This document shows positions 43,219-55,558 of a stretch of 64,000 nt of DNA, one piece after another. Position numbers and translations under genes: made by a program. The first letter of the stretch is position 1, and the number at the start of each line of letters is the position of its first letter. The notes under the pieces were generated by a model that worked only from the letters and a program-made list of their open reading frames with translations, was not told the DNA's origin and searched no databases. Origin of the DNA: Larix kaempferi (taxonomy: Eukaryota; Streptophyta; Pinopsida; Pinales; Pinaceae); assembly GCA_027924585.1 (NCBI GenBank), contig BSBM01001719.1, forward strand, positions 31,726,001 to 31,790,000, in the 5' to 3' direction.

Positions 43219-46200
43219 TGTAACGTCCCCTCCTATCATACCGGCATGATAGAGAGGATCTTGATACTAAATCCGGGCATCTAGCCGCATGAACTTTTAA
43301 CTAAGCATTCACATAATATGAAAGTCATATGGGATGCATGATTATAAGAAAAAAACACAGCGGAATAATATCAATAACACATCCATCATACATTCAATAT
43401 ATTCATCAAATAATAATTGTGGAGTTAACACAAGAGAATACTTATCTTAACAAAGTAGTCCCAAGCAACTGGCTATGCAACTGCAACATTCCACCCAACC
43501 ATAGGCCAGTTGTGCTTATCAACCTCTTGGTACAACTGCCACCCCGAGCTGGGCATGATCTCTACAAGGGACCAGGGAATAGTAGACTCACACATAGCCA
43601 AGCCTACACCAAGATGAGCCAAGCCAATCTACAATTGGGTTTATCAGGCTGCTAGGGAATGGAAAGGAATAATTGCTAAGCTAGTGAGCTCAACCACAGA
43701 GCTATGGATGCCTCTACAAGATCTATTCATCTTGGCACTCACAATTCCTACAGACCCAACATAAGGAAGTATTCTCTTCACTGCCACACAATCCCTCAAG
43801 CCATACCTTCCTTTCTAGTGCTCTCAGGGTGTGCATAGAAAAGTAGCCAAAGCCCTCTTGATCTTCTTGAGAGGTTACTCCCTCCATTAGGTTTATCAAG
43901 CCAATTCTGTCCATTACCAGTCCAAGTTTCTTGCTCACAGTGTCATGTTCCAAATTTGGAATTGGGTCACAATGGCCTAATCACATTAGCCATATTCATT
44001 AGAGTTTGTAAAATTGATGTTAAGGGTCAAATAATTGCCAAGGAGGAAAATTACTAGTTTCCTAGGTTTGAGGTGGAAGCTTTGGGATTTGGAATAAGGG
44101 GGATAATAAATGATGTTTAGACATTAGAAGGGTTCAAGCATTTAATAAATAGAGTGAATAAATAAATTCAAGAGAAATCCTAGGTGAAAAATGGTTTTGG
44201 AGACATATGGAGGATGTGGGACCCACACTAGCTTGATTTTTCATAATACATGGTATCTCTCTTTTGCAAATTCGAATTAATGGGAATGTGAACACTCTTG
44301 GGTGAGTTGGTAAGTCATAACACATGTCATTGAGCATATCAGGTCGAATTGGGAAGGATTGGTAACCTCCATGGAAGATAAAGAGTCAAAGTGGAAGTTT
44401 GTGGACACTTGGGCTAGATTCCCTAGCCCCTATGACACCAATGATGGAGCATCTATGACAACTATGACAAATTGCAGACCTGACCTCTGACATCTGACCA
44501 CTATGACATGTCAGCCCCAAAAATAGGCTCAAGGAAGGCGAATTTTGGAGTTGGAGAAGCCAAAGAGACTCAAAATCGAATTTGGGAGAAGATGGAAGGT
44601 TGGAACTAGGAGACAAGTGGCAAATGTGGAATATTTCCTAAATGAAAATCTATTGAATCTATTGAGAGGATTTCGACCCTTAGAAGGCTAATTTTGTTTA
44701 TAAAATGTAGAAATGAAGTATGAGAATGGCTTTTGATCATTTGTAGAATTTGCAATTGCATTTGTGAAGAGGGAGAGCTAGTGGATGACTAGTTTCTTGC
44801 CTTAGCCAATTTCGAGGGTGAAAGATTCCCATCCAAGTTGGTAATTGGAAAGGCCATTCAGACCTTTCATTTGGAGCTTTAATGGAGTCTTTATTTGCAG
44901 GTGTAATCTACAGGGCAGCTCATGGTTTCTTCTATTGCAGCTCACTCCTTCAACCATTTCCAGTTTTGATGGCATATTCTTGATCCTTGAGGGATGGCGT
45001 TTTTGGTGAGATATTGTACTCTTTGGGGAAGCTTTTAATGCCCCATTTATTTTGTAATATGAATTAAATACTCTGTTCTTCATCTCCAAAAATTTTCAGG
45101 TCGAAATTCCAAGTAGAAATGTATAAATCTCATTTTTAATGGAAGAACAATGCCATTTCCCCACTACCTTGTTGTGAGCCAATGTATTGATGATGATTTC
45201 GAATGAATGGATGATTCTATGATATATTTGTGATCAATATAATGCCATGGATGTAATATAAAAGTCTCATGAACTGTACTTGAGCATTTGAAGCATTTTT
45301 ACTCAGTTTAGTTGTTTTGGGAGGTGAAATAGTGTCATTCCCCCAAGGGTCGAATTGGGGATTTTTGCAGTTGAATGGGAGAGGGTGAGAACAGTTGTAA
45401 TAATCCATTAATGGTGCATATGAGACTTTAATAAAATACTTAACACATTACATACCTCTGTTCATAAATTTGAGTGGGTTTGGAGGCATTTGGGAAGCCA
45501 TCTTCAGTACTTATCCCAGGGGGTTTTGAACCCCAAATTACTAGTAAAATTGCATAATTGGTCCAGAATATTAAGAGAGTTTGCATAGGTATTTTGGTGG
45601 ACATATTTCATACATAAACATCATATTCAAGTTCTAATATCATTCATACACCTTCCTTGAATATTTGAAGGCATTTGGAGTCAATTTGAGACCCAGAGAC
45701 CAATACTAGTCAAAGGAAAATCACTAGTAAAGTTACCTACATTGATCAGAATTGAAAGAGGATTTGCAGAAGTATTTTAAAGGTCCAAACGCATCCCTAA
45801 AACACATATTTATGTTCTAATATCATTCATATACCTTCTTAGAATATTTGGGATCATTTGGGGCAAATTTGGGACCCAGAGATCAAAACTAGTCAAAGGT
45901 CGAACTAGGGAAAAAAAGTGGAAAATTGCAATTTTAATAAAATTCCTAATAAGGGACATTACACACAGGTTCAAATCAAAACCGGGATGCAGATAACAGT
46001 AGAAGTATAAGTGCTGGGCATGAAGAAATTTTTTTACAGTGAGATGCCCAAAGATGGGGTTTTCATTAGCTTCAGGAAAACGTGGGAAACTCAAAAATGA
46101 AACTAGAAGATGGGGAACAACCCTGGGAAGCCAAATCCATTTTTAGGAAAACGTCTATGGACATTCTGGGGAAACAACGGCCTCCATAACAGTCCCAAAT

Positions 46201-46867
46201 CGTGGCCCTTCTCTCCCAGCTGCTGTCCAATGCAAAAACGAGCTCCCAGGCATGGAAAATGTAGGAAAAATGGTGAAAAATGTGATGGGAAAAGGCCAGT
46301 AGTTCAGACTGCGTGAGAGAGCAAATACTATGGGTTCAGAATGGCTTTGGGCACCATTTTTTGGGTGTTTTCTTGTCCAAGGAGACAAAATACGATTTCC
46401 TAGGTTGATGGCTTGCCCATGCATGAAATTGGTTGCTATACCTCTTCATTCCCAAGGCATTAATTGCCTCAACCAACTCTTGAAAGAATTAAATGATTGG
46501 GTCCATAACCCAAAATGGGTAGTTGAGGGTTTATGGGTTTTCTCATTGACACATGGATTAACACCATTGGCTCAAGGGTTTGAATAATTTCCCTCCCTAT
46601 TCCTTGTAGGATCATGCCCCCATCTCTTTGTTGCATTGCATAGCTAGTTGTGGGTATTTTTCATTAAAATTCGTATTTACATGATGTATTATTTACATTG
46701 TGCCTATCTAGCACAACAACCATAGGCATCTATTTTTTTTAATTTTCGATACATGAAATGCTAAATCAATGGTGGGGCCTTGGCCTTGAGCTCCTCACCA
46801 TGATTAAATTACAATATTTACATCATTTACAATTTAATACAAAGGGGGTCAAAATGGGGACATTACA
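43219..46867 (-). repeat. 5' LTR of G2, interrupted by solo LTR S1
   Basis: 3649 bp in place. Removing S1 and one target copy (2028 bp) leaves 1621 bp, equal to the 3' LTR. Its minus-strand ends are TGTAATGTCCCC and GGGGACGTTACA. Confidence 0.92.
43941..45963 (-). repeat. S1: solo LTR inside the G2 5' LTR
   Basis: 2023 bp bounded by a perfect 5-bp duplication CACAG (43936-43940 and 45964-45968). The plus-strand ends are TGTCATGTTCC and GGGACATTACA; on the minus strand it starts TGTAATGTCCC like the gypsy LTRs here. No internal region, primer-binding site or second LTR is present, so it is a solo LTR left by LTR-LTR recombination. It contains a repeat of about 183 bp (TCTAATATCATTCATA at 45633 and 45816, with a weaker third copy upstream). 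Confidence 0.88.
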
Positions 46868-48346
46868 AACATATATTCTTCTATCATAAGGCCACCTTGA
46901 GCTGGGAAATGGTGTTACTAGGAGCTAGAAATCCTTTCAGGATTTCTCTTCTCTTTATTGGTTAGACATCAAGTCCATAGGCCATCCTAGGCTAAGAGAC
47001 TCAAGGATCTACCCATACTTTATTTTTCACGGGTAGGGAACTAACCCCTACTTAGTCACTTGAAATCTTCTTATCAAACCAATGTTCCTATCTATCCATT
47101 CTTATCATAAGGAAATGTGAACAAGCCATTATTTACCCAAAGCTTTCCAGAATAGGTCATCTCATGCCTCTTTATTTAATGGTTCATTTAACTAGTCCAT
47201 TTCCGCACATATTAAACAATGTTAAGGTACATATATCTATTTCAGATACTCCTCAATTCAAGGAATACGATAAGAACACACTGTTCAATTCCAATGCACA
47301 TTCAATGCATATCAAAATACACATAATATGCATCCACTATCCAACATGATGCATATCAGAATCAATGCAATGTATATATGATACATTCACTATTGAATTC
47401 CAGTAATGTGCACCTATTATCCAAGTCTTATGCATCCAATATGCAAATATTCATGCAGTCCCATTCCATTCCTATTACATACAATATGCAATCTCTCCAA
47501 GTTACTCATGCATACCAATGCATATCTAGTGCATTCCAATGCATACAATAGGCTCCTACTAAGCCATATTAAAATACATATTTATATTTCCAAATATTTA
47601 ACCCAAAGGGGATAAGGATACCCCCCCTTTTCTTCCCAAAACATATGCATACTATATGTACTTACTTTATTTACCAATTAATCCACTTCAAGGTCTATGT
47701 ATTGCAATACCAAATGAACCCAACACATAAAATATATGCTCACAATTATGAATCAACAACGCATGCAATTACCGCTAAATTCTCAATTTATGGTATCTAT
47801 ATGCAAATACCACTCAATCTAATGCATACAGTAAGCAATTACTATGAAATTCCAGTAACTTATTCATAATTAACAACCATAGATATGCATTTATGAGTGT
47901 GTACAATTTATGAACCAATTCAATGCACAAGATATCAATAATTTACCAATTAATGCAATTATCAACATCTAGTATTTATGAAATATGTAATCAATCCAAT
48001 ATGCAATAAAAAATCAAATACACATTTATCAATTCACATTATTACTTATCATGTAATAGCTAATGCCTACTAATAATACATTTACCAATCAATTCATTGA
48101 ACAACAAAATAGGCAATTCACAGTAAATAAGCATTTATCCAAATCAATGCACAGTAAATAAGCAATTCTCTACACAAAAAACATGCAATGCACAATAAAT
48201 AAAAATTTACCCATCAATTTAATGCACATAAGTGCACAAAAAACATGCAATATATAATAACAAATAAATTAGTAAGCATTATAGTACCCATAAACAATAT
48301 TAATCAACAAAGGATCTACATAGAATTATCAATCAATCAATCAAAT

Positions 48347-48482
48347 ATATTATCAATCAAACAAACAAATACATTACCAATCAAACAAGCAATTACATAA
48401 TCAAACAAACAAATGCATTATCAATCAAACAAACAAACACGTTACCAATCAAATAAACAATTACATAATAAAACAAACAAAT
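48347..48482. repeat. Higher-order tandem repeat of 24/24/20 bp
   Basis: TATCAATCAAACAAACAAAT-type units of 24, 24 and 20 bp form a 68-bp period present twice (48347-48414 and 48415-48482). Confidence 0.8.
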
Positions 48483-48949
48483 GTTTGAAAGAACACTCCA
48501 CCAATTGCACACTAAATGATATATGCTTAAATGCTCATTATATATACTTAAATGATAAATAAACAAACATAATTAAACATCATATATATTATATATAATA
48601 CATTCCAAGGTATTGAACATGCCTAGCTCCATGCATTATTAAATGCAATAGTAAATAAACTATTAATGTGATTTCAACAAAATCAAACCATCCTTCATGC
48701 TAACAATATATTAATACATACACATCCCATGTGCACTTCAAATTATATACTTTTAAATTATTAATTCAATATAATGCATTTATATTTGATCACATGGAGA
48801 TTAATACACATAAATAATATAATAGCAACCATAAAAAATGGTTTGCATTAACTCCACCAACGCATATATGCATATATACAATATACATTGTATTAAATAT
48901 CAAACAATCACCTTGAATTGGGCCACGCCCTCTCCAATCCAACGACACA

Positions 48950-49073
48950 TGCATATATTGCATATCAAACAAGAATGGGGTTGAACACAAATACGTAAAC
49001 ACAATATCACGTGCATATATTGCATATCAAATAAGAATGGGTTGAACACAAATGCGTAAACACAATAGCAACA
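48950..49073. repeat. 62-bp tandem duplication
   Basis: TGCATATATTGCATATCAAA with the following GGTTGAACACAAATRCGTAA is present at 48950 and again at 49012 with few changes. Confidence 0.88.
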
Positions 49074-50050
49074 ACTCAAGAAAATGAGTCCTTCACACTC
49101 CTCAAAAAATATAAATTCAATTTCTGCCATTAAGAACTCATTTATTGTAACCAAAGAAATTAAATGTATTTATTGTCAATAAGAAATGGTAAAGCCTTCT
49201 CATTAACGTGAATAGTTAATAATATTAGAGAGATAGAACAAAACTGCTATGGTAGCAAAGAAAAAGAAACAAAAACCTTCCATCAACAAACCTTAATGCA
49301 TAGTAAATATGAAATGAAAGGCATGGTAAATAAATCAATTTACTCGAAATAAAATATGGAAAGCACAATGAATAAGAATTTACCTTGCATGCAATTATGA
49401 GTGCATATGAACCCATGCATAATTTATAATTATACAATTATTAGTGCATATGAATCCAATGCATAAAATATTCAAAGGATGCAATATTCAATTAATATTC
49501 ATTTGCTAGTTTATTGTATGCTAATCTAATACATTATCTACCATATATAAATTACAAAATGGAAATGGAATAGGCATATAAGAATACACATAAGTAACTA
49601 ACCGATAAATATAAAACACAATCGAAAAAATCTTCCCATCTCCATGTAAATGTAATGAAAACCACACAAGGATTCATGCATAATAAGTATGCATCATGCA
49701 ACATTATGATGCATAACATATCCATCCAATATCAATCCAATGCATATGCAGTAACAAATCAAACAAGGTAATGGATTAGGGTTACCCTCTCTTCAATCCA
49801 TGCACATGCAATCAATATTACATTAACTACTACCAAGCAAATGCATCGGGGTTGCTCCCTTCCACCACCAATGCTTACTTAATATATCTATTATACCAAA
49901 ATATATGCATATGTAAGTATGCAATTCCGCATTAATTCATATGCATATCTGAATATGAAATCCAGTATCATTGCACACTCATACAATGTATTTATTAGCA
50001 TAACAAAGAGGTGGGTTGCGCCCCTTTAGCTACTCCCTCCTAGCATTGCT

Positions 50051-51150
50051 TTATATATCTTCCAAATGGAAAATATCTATCACTTTTAATAAAAAGTGAT
50101 AATCAACTATCCTTATAGGACTTACATTAACGATATACTCTGAGTTTTTCAACAAAAAGAGAGATTACATCCTCATTACAATCTCTATAGTTGCGTTATC
50201 AGCTTATATGATTACAATGTTGTTTCATTCTACCTGCTAAAAAGGGAGCTAAATCTTGTCATTGATGCCCTGTTAGGAGGTAGAGATCCTTCAGAAAACT
50301 ATGTTTTTGATCTCTGGTTCCCCAACTGCTTGTATACGTGATCCTCATCATATTCACAAGGCGTAATCTGTAGAAGGTTCGATACTTTTAAGCAAAAAAG
50401 GGGATCTATGCTATGTGCTGGATGTATCTTGAGCTTTATGAGCTTGCATATAGTGCATCCTATAATGTTATGTGAAAGACAATGACTTGTCCATTGTTAG
50501 TTTCCTCTCCTTCAATGACTCCAGGTTGCATTGCTAAAGCTTGTTTTGATAGTGTGTCTGCTTCAGTGTTCAGCTCCCTATAGATGTGAGAGAAGGAGAT
50601 CGATTTGAAGGAGGGTTTGAGAGCTTGAATTTCTCTTAGAATATTGTGTAAATGTGGAGCTCTAATGTGGCTTGCACCGTTGACCCAATCGATTATTTTT
50701 TTTGAGTCTCCGAACATGTGGAGTTTCGAGATTTGCCTGTCCCTTGCAATTTTCAAAACTGTCCATAATGCAGAGAGCTCTGCCTTGGTATTGGTGGCAC
50801 GACCCAAAGAATATTTGATCAATATTTTTCTGATTTTAGAGAGATAAATAAGGATGCCTGCTCCTCCTAATTGTTGTTCTCCTTGGCTTGCACCATCAAA
50901 GAACGCCCAAGGCTGTCTTTTGTCTATCTCTGGAGTAGTTAACACACGACCTTTGGATGGTTTGGGAATTGTTTGTAATTTATACATTTTACGAGCCAAC
51001 AGCAAGGAGGTAATGTCAGCAGGCATCCAATGGTTTTTGAAGAGAGCTCTATTACATGCTTCCCAGATACTGTATACAAAGAGGGTTGGGAAGGCACCAA
51101 ATTGACATACCCCTGAATTATGCCACCATATTTGAGCTCGTTGTAGTAAT
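50051..51150 (-). mobile_element. LINE-D: 5'-truncated LINE, minus strand
   Basis: The minus strand runs from a zf-RVT fragment at about 51150 through RNase H to the family 3' terminus (AGTGATAGATATTTTCC then ATTTGGAAGATATATA) at 50051. Only the last 1.1 kb of the LINE is present, a typical 5' truncation. It ends against a (TA)n run at 51154-51178, beyond which LINE-B starts in the opposite direction. Confidence 0.8.
50460..51150 (-). pseudogene. LINE-D zf-RVT end and RNase H domain
   Basis: The first part (51150-51027) reads FPTLFVYSIWEACNRALFKN, matching LINE-A ALFVYTIWEARNQVIFKN. The 188-residue open frame 51026-50460 is a complete RNase H: PWAFFDGASQG (Asp), NTKAELSALWTVLKIARD (Glu), LHMFGDSKKIIDWVNG (Asp) and FSHIYRELNTEADTLSKQAL. 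All expected acidic residues are present. The Met at 51026 is internal to LINE ORF2 and not a true start; this is a fragment by truncation rather than by mutation. Confidence 0.82.
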
Positions 51151-51393
51151 ACTTTATATATATATATTATATATATATTGGAAAATGATTCAAAAACCGA
51201 AGAGCGGGATGGGGCTCGGCGACGAAGGAGCGGGCGAAGGTCAGTGCGAAGGTTTGCAGGAGGTGCGCAGTTTTTCCTAATCTCGCATAATCATGATTTT
51301 AGGTAAGCGATATGTACTTCATGTGGAAACGGTGAATCGTACAGACTGGAGAGCATGTTTTTTTGATACGGTGAAGGCCAGGTTTCTACAATC

Positions 51394-52590
51394 ATGCACA
51401 TGGAGGAGGTTGATTACGAACTAGAGAGCAGCCCCCAGCTCCACTTCGTTTTCTACTTAGACAAGGAGGTCACCTTGGGAGCAATGGTGGCGTCGATTGA
51501 TGAGCAGGTGGACATACGGGTTAACGAATCACCCAAAGTGTTTATTAATAACACTCATGCGAAGGTAATACACAATGATGTTAGACCTGCAAGGAGCATG
51601 TAGAAACAGTACAGATGCATTAAACCAAAAAAGGGTGGCATGGAGATGATCGTGGGTAAGGATTATAGTTAGAAGAAATTCCAGGTTACCTGTCACAAGC
51701 ACTGATAGGCAGATTTTGTGGAAAGGTGGTGGGAAGAGAAGCACTACAGCGTTGGATAGACTCAAACTAGAAATATTTTCTGGTTTATTCACCAGAGTTT
51801 CACATTTTACCAAGAGGATTGTTCCTGCTAAAACTTCGGGCGAAATCAGACGGGTCGAAAATGCTTTCTCGTGACTGGAAGTGGGGGCCCTCAGGGTTAA
51901 TTTTACAAAAATGGAGAGTAGATTTTAATTCCAAAAGGGAACCCCACAACCTGCAACAAGTCTGGGTAATATTACCAGGTCTTCCAATGGTATTATGGCA
52001 GGATAACTTGTTAAAGGAGATCGGGAACAAGCTCAGGAGGTTTGTTGATTTTGAACCAAATTGAGAAACCAAGATTGACATAAGGTGCGTTCAAATTATG
52101 GTGGAAATGAACCTAAGAGATGGTTTGTTTGAAGATATAAAAATTGAAATGCACAGTATCATTTGGACTTAGAAGTTGGATTATTGGAAACTCCCGTTTC
52201 GGTACTTTAGTTGTCGCAGAGTTGGTCACATGCAGAAAGATTGCACTATGCAAAAAGAAGTCGCGAGGCCAAGGAAAATGTGGGTTAAGAAATAACATCC
52301 CTCTATGAAGGGTGATACCACTGGAAAGGATAGACAAGAGGAGGTTGGTGATAGTCTTGTAAGTGATAAGGCTCAGCATGTGGTTGAGAGTGCAGTACTA
52401 AAGAGAAAATAACCTGACAAGGTAGTGGCCCACACGACACTGAAGGACACGCTGGTTCCAGTGATCAGTCAACAGAAAGACCTGGAAGTCTTTGTAGCAC
52501 AAGGAGGGATCGTAGAACGTTCTGATTCTAAAGGTAAGATCTCTCCTGTAGTTGAGTCCTCCTGCTTGCTTCAAGATTTTTTCCAAACCT
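51394..52590 (+). pseudogene. LINE-B ORF1 (DUF4283-like with zinc knuckle)
   Basis: Starts MHMEEVDYELESSPQLHFVF at 51394. After a stop at 51601 it continues YRCIKPKKGG, then, across frame changes, EEIPGYLSQALIGRFCGKVV and LSRDWKWGPSGLILQKWRVD, KREPHNLQQVWVILPGLPMV in 51819-52064. The knuckle region RYFSCRRVGHMQKDC lies at 52201-52245 and again lacks the first Cys. The role is inferred to be binding of LINE RNA. The C-terminal third (52300-52590) has no recognisable domain and carries stops. Confidence 0.75.
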
Positions 52591-52889
52591 AAAAAAAAAC
52601 TGAGCTTTGCAAAGACATACCCTCTCAGCTAGAGTCTGAAGTTTCTTCCTCCTTTAATTATGTTGTTTGGAGAAGAGAATATGATTTAAGGTCTAAAAAT
52701 TCGCAAAAGGAAGAAGTTTGCGTAGCTACAGGGGGTTTAGACCTTAATTCTAAAACTAAACTGTAGGTAGGGAGAAAATCCCTTTTAACCAAAGTGAAAA
52801 AACAAGCAACTTTAGACATTAAGCTAGGAAAACATAAAACTATGAACCGAGCACTTAGAGTGAAAAAATCCCTTATTGGGGTTATAAAA

Positions 52890-53600
52890 TGATCATTATC
52901 TCTTTCAATTCAAGGGGGTTAGGGGGGACCTCCAATACAAATGCCCTTAAAAGGCTAGTGTGATTGGAAAAACCTTCAGTCTTACTAATTCAAAAAACAA
53001 TGTTGGAAGGTTTAAAAGTAGAAGAAGCCTTAAGTGGATGGTTAAGGGACTGGCAGATGAAATCCTATGATGCAAATGGGCATTCAAGGGGTTTAGTTAC
53101 TTCATGGAGACCAGTCATCGAATTGGTTTCAGCTTCACTTTTAAATTCTGCAATTGAGACCGTTTTGACGGATGATGAAACAGGGCATACATTCTTGATT
53201 TTGAATGTTTACAGACCCTACTTTGTCAGGAAGTCCTTTTGGGAGGAATTGGAAAGAACTGGAGCTTTGTAGCACCCGAATGTAATAGTCGGAGGTGATT
53301 TGAATTTCACTCTCTCTGCTAAGGAGATATGGAGTAAAAATGCCAGACCTAATTCATTAAGCCCTTTCTTTACCAACTTCTTTGAAAATAAAGGGTTAAT
53401 AGATAACCATTGAAACTGGAACACACCTGGAGGAACAAGAGGGGAGGTGAACAAGCGATATCCAAAATATTAGACCATTTTTTGATCTCTGAAGGTCTAA
53501 TTAATGTTTAGTTAATTTTTTAGTCATCCATTGAAGTTGGAGGACTTTCTGACCACAGACCAATCCTTTTATCAGTGCGACGTCCAAAGAAAAAGCCTCC
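52890..53600 (+). pseudogene. LINE-B ORF2: endonuclease domain
   Basis: ORF2 begins MIIISFNSRGLGG at about 52890. The domain shows VLLIQKTMLEGLKVEEALSG, FLILNVYRPYFVRKSFWEEL, VIVGGDLNFTLSAKEIW and, near the end, GGLSDHRPILLSV with the conserved Ser-Asp-His triad residues. Stops at about 52961, 53270 and 53510 and a frameshift near 53410 inactivate it. Confidence 0.8.
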
Positions 53601-55558
53601 CTCCCCTTTCAAATTTAACCCCATCTGGATTGAAGAAGAGGAGTACAAACTTTTGACAATGGGTTCATGGAAACCGCTAATATCTTCAGTTGGCTCCACA
53701 TTTATGCAACAATTCGCTGATAACCTTTCCCGTGCAAAAAATTTGTCTAAGGAATGGGAGAAAAAACTCAAGATGTCTGCACAAGAAGATCTAAAAGAGA
53801 TAGAGTCCAAGATTAAGGCTTTGATTTCAACTCTAAAAGATGGTATTTCTACCAGTGATGAATCCGAGACTCTAAAGAAACTAGAAGGAAAACAAACCTC
53901 CTTATTGGCAAAAGAAGAACAATTGTGGAGATTAAAAATTCAAGCTATTTGGTTAGCAGCAGGGAACAACAATACAAAATTCTTTCATAGTTTTGCCAGT
54001 CATAGAAGGAATATTAACACTATCTTAGAGATAAAAAATGAATCAAGTAATTTGGTAAGCTCATTTCAAGATAAATCAATTGCGGTTGTCAAACATTTTG
54101 GCTCTCTCTTCTCTGAGCCCTCAAGGTGCCCGATAACAGAAATGCTAGAAGTTTTAAGGCTTTTTCCCAAGGAGTTCAATGAAGAAATGAATAAGTCTAT
54201 AAAGGAGGATATCTCTAAAGAATAATTGGGACAAGTCCTATGATCTTTTCAAAGAGGGAAAAGCCCAGGGCTAGATGGTTTCAATGTAGAATTCTACTTG
54301 GGTTTCTATGATCACATCAAGGAAGACCTTTTGAAATTAGTTCAAGAATCTTAGAAGTTAGGGAAAGTGCTTGGATCCTTCAATTCAACTTTCATTTCTC
54401 TGATCCCTAAGAAGACTAAAAGTGACTCATTTGGTGACTTAAGACCAATTGATTGTTGTAATTTGATATACAAGTTAATTGCAAAACTTATTTTGGCAGA
54501 GGCTTAAACCCCGTCTAAGTGATTTTATCACGGAAGAGAAATTTGGTTTCCTATTTAACAGACAAATCCATGATGCAGTTTCACTAGCTCAAGAAGCCTT
54601 CCATTCGATAAAAAAGGAGAAACATAAGGCTTTTGCTATAAAATTGAATCTCTCTAAAGCTTATGATAGGGTCAGATGGATATTTTTAAGACTGTTGTTG
54701 GTACAAATTGGAATGGCACTTGAAGTAGTCGACTGGATAATGGGTGGTGTGCAATCCACCTCCTTTGCAGTACTGATAAATGGATCTCCTTCATCTTTTT
54801 TTAGAAATTCAAGAGGGATTCGAAAGGGATGTCCCCTCTCCCCCTTCCTTTTTATATTAGTTGCAGATTCTCTCAGCAAGTTGATCCATAATGCTAAGAT
54901 ATGTAAAAGAATTGAAGAAGTGTGCATTTCAAGTTATTTGGAAGTAACCCACGCCCTTTTCGTCGATGATGTTCTCATGTTTGGAAATGGTACCTTAGCA
55001 AACTTGAAAGCCTTTGATTCATTGTTAGGATTGTACCAAAAGGAAACGAGGATGTTGATAAACACAGATAAATCTGTTATAGCTCACAACGAGTTATTTG
55101 AGGACCTAATTTCTTGAGCAAGGGTGGATCTTCCTTTTCCTTTGACTGTATTGGCAGAAGGAGTTAAATATATGGGTTTTTTTATAAAACCAAATTGATA
55201 TTCCTTTCAAGATTGGCAATGGCTTTATACAAAAGTAGAGAAATGCATCTCGCTATGGGAAAATAGATTTCTCTCACGAGGACGTAGAATGGTTCTCTTG
55301 AAAGTAGTAATACAGATCATACCAGTATATTGGGCTTCCATAGCCTACATTCCTAAAGGAATTCTTCAAAAAATTAGGAAAAAACTCTTTTCATTCTTAT
55401 GGACGGCTAGCAAGCAGTCAGAAGGAATCCCATTAGCAAAATGTCAATCTTTAACCCTTCCCAAGAATCTAGGAGGTTGGGGCATTAAAAACCCCGAATT
55501 ACTCTGTAAATCTTTGGAATCTAAAAATCTCTGGAGGTTAACACAGAGACCTAATTGA
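53575..55558 (+). pseudogene. LINE-B ORF2: reverse transcriptase domain
   Basis: The pre-RT region is open at 53575-54225 (KKPPSPFKFNPIWIEEEEYK, AIWLAAGNNNTKFFHSFASH). The fingers follow with GKSPGLDGFNVEFYLG and FISLIPKKTK. After a frameshift near 54490 comes 54479-55117 with EEKFGFLFNRQIHDAVSLAQ, LSKAYDRVRW, RKGCPLSPFLFILV and the catalytic FVDDVLMFGNG (54959-54991). The thumb (55289-55558) has VVIQIIPVYWASIAYIPKGI. Most motifs are intact, but at least five stops or shifts interrupt the domain. Confidence 0.85.

Larger units (their letters stand above)
27937..46867 (-). mobile_element. G2: Tekay/Del-like Ty3/gypsy chromovirus with nested insertions
   Basis: A minus-strand element bounded by LTRs of 1621 bp each once the insertion in the 5' LTR is subtracted. 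It is flanked by GACAT/AACAT. Inside are the primer-binding site, a minisatellite leader, gag, PR-RT-RNase H, integrase, chromodomain and polypurine tract. It hosts copia C1 (34256-41382), a 764-bp duplication of its own gag, and solo LTR S1 (43941-45963). The first 220 bp of the two LTRs differ at about 10 positions, mostly transitions, so it is older than C1. The Tekay/Del assignment rests on the LLKKYVHDPSHVI segment and the chromodomain type. Confidence 0.9.
46868..50050. other. AT-rich repetitive region, possibly an old retroelement leader
   Basis: 3.2 kb with very low GC, saturated with ATGCAT words and A-rich short repeats. GC-rich cores like those in the leader at 20883-22183 recur at about 47615, 48915, 49780, 49845 and 50010 (for example CCACGCCCTCTCC). 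Together with the pol remnant at 27240-27575 this could be the leader of the A2 element after loss of its gag-pol, but that is inference. No coding homology. Confidence 0.45.
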
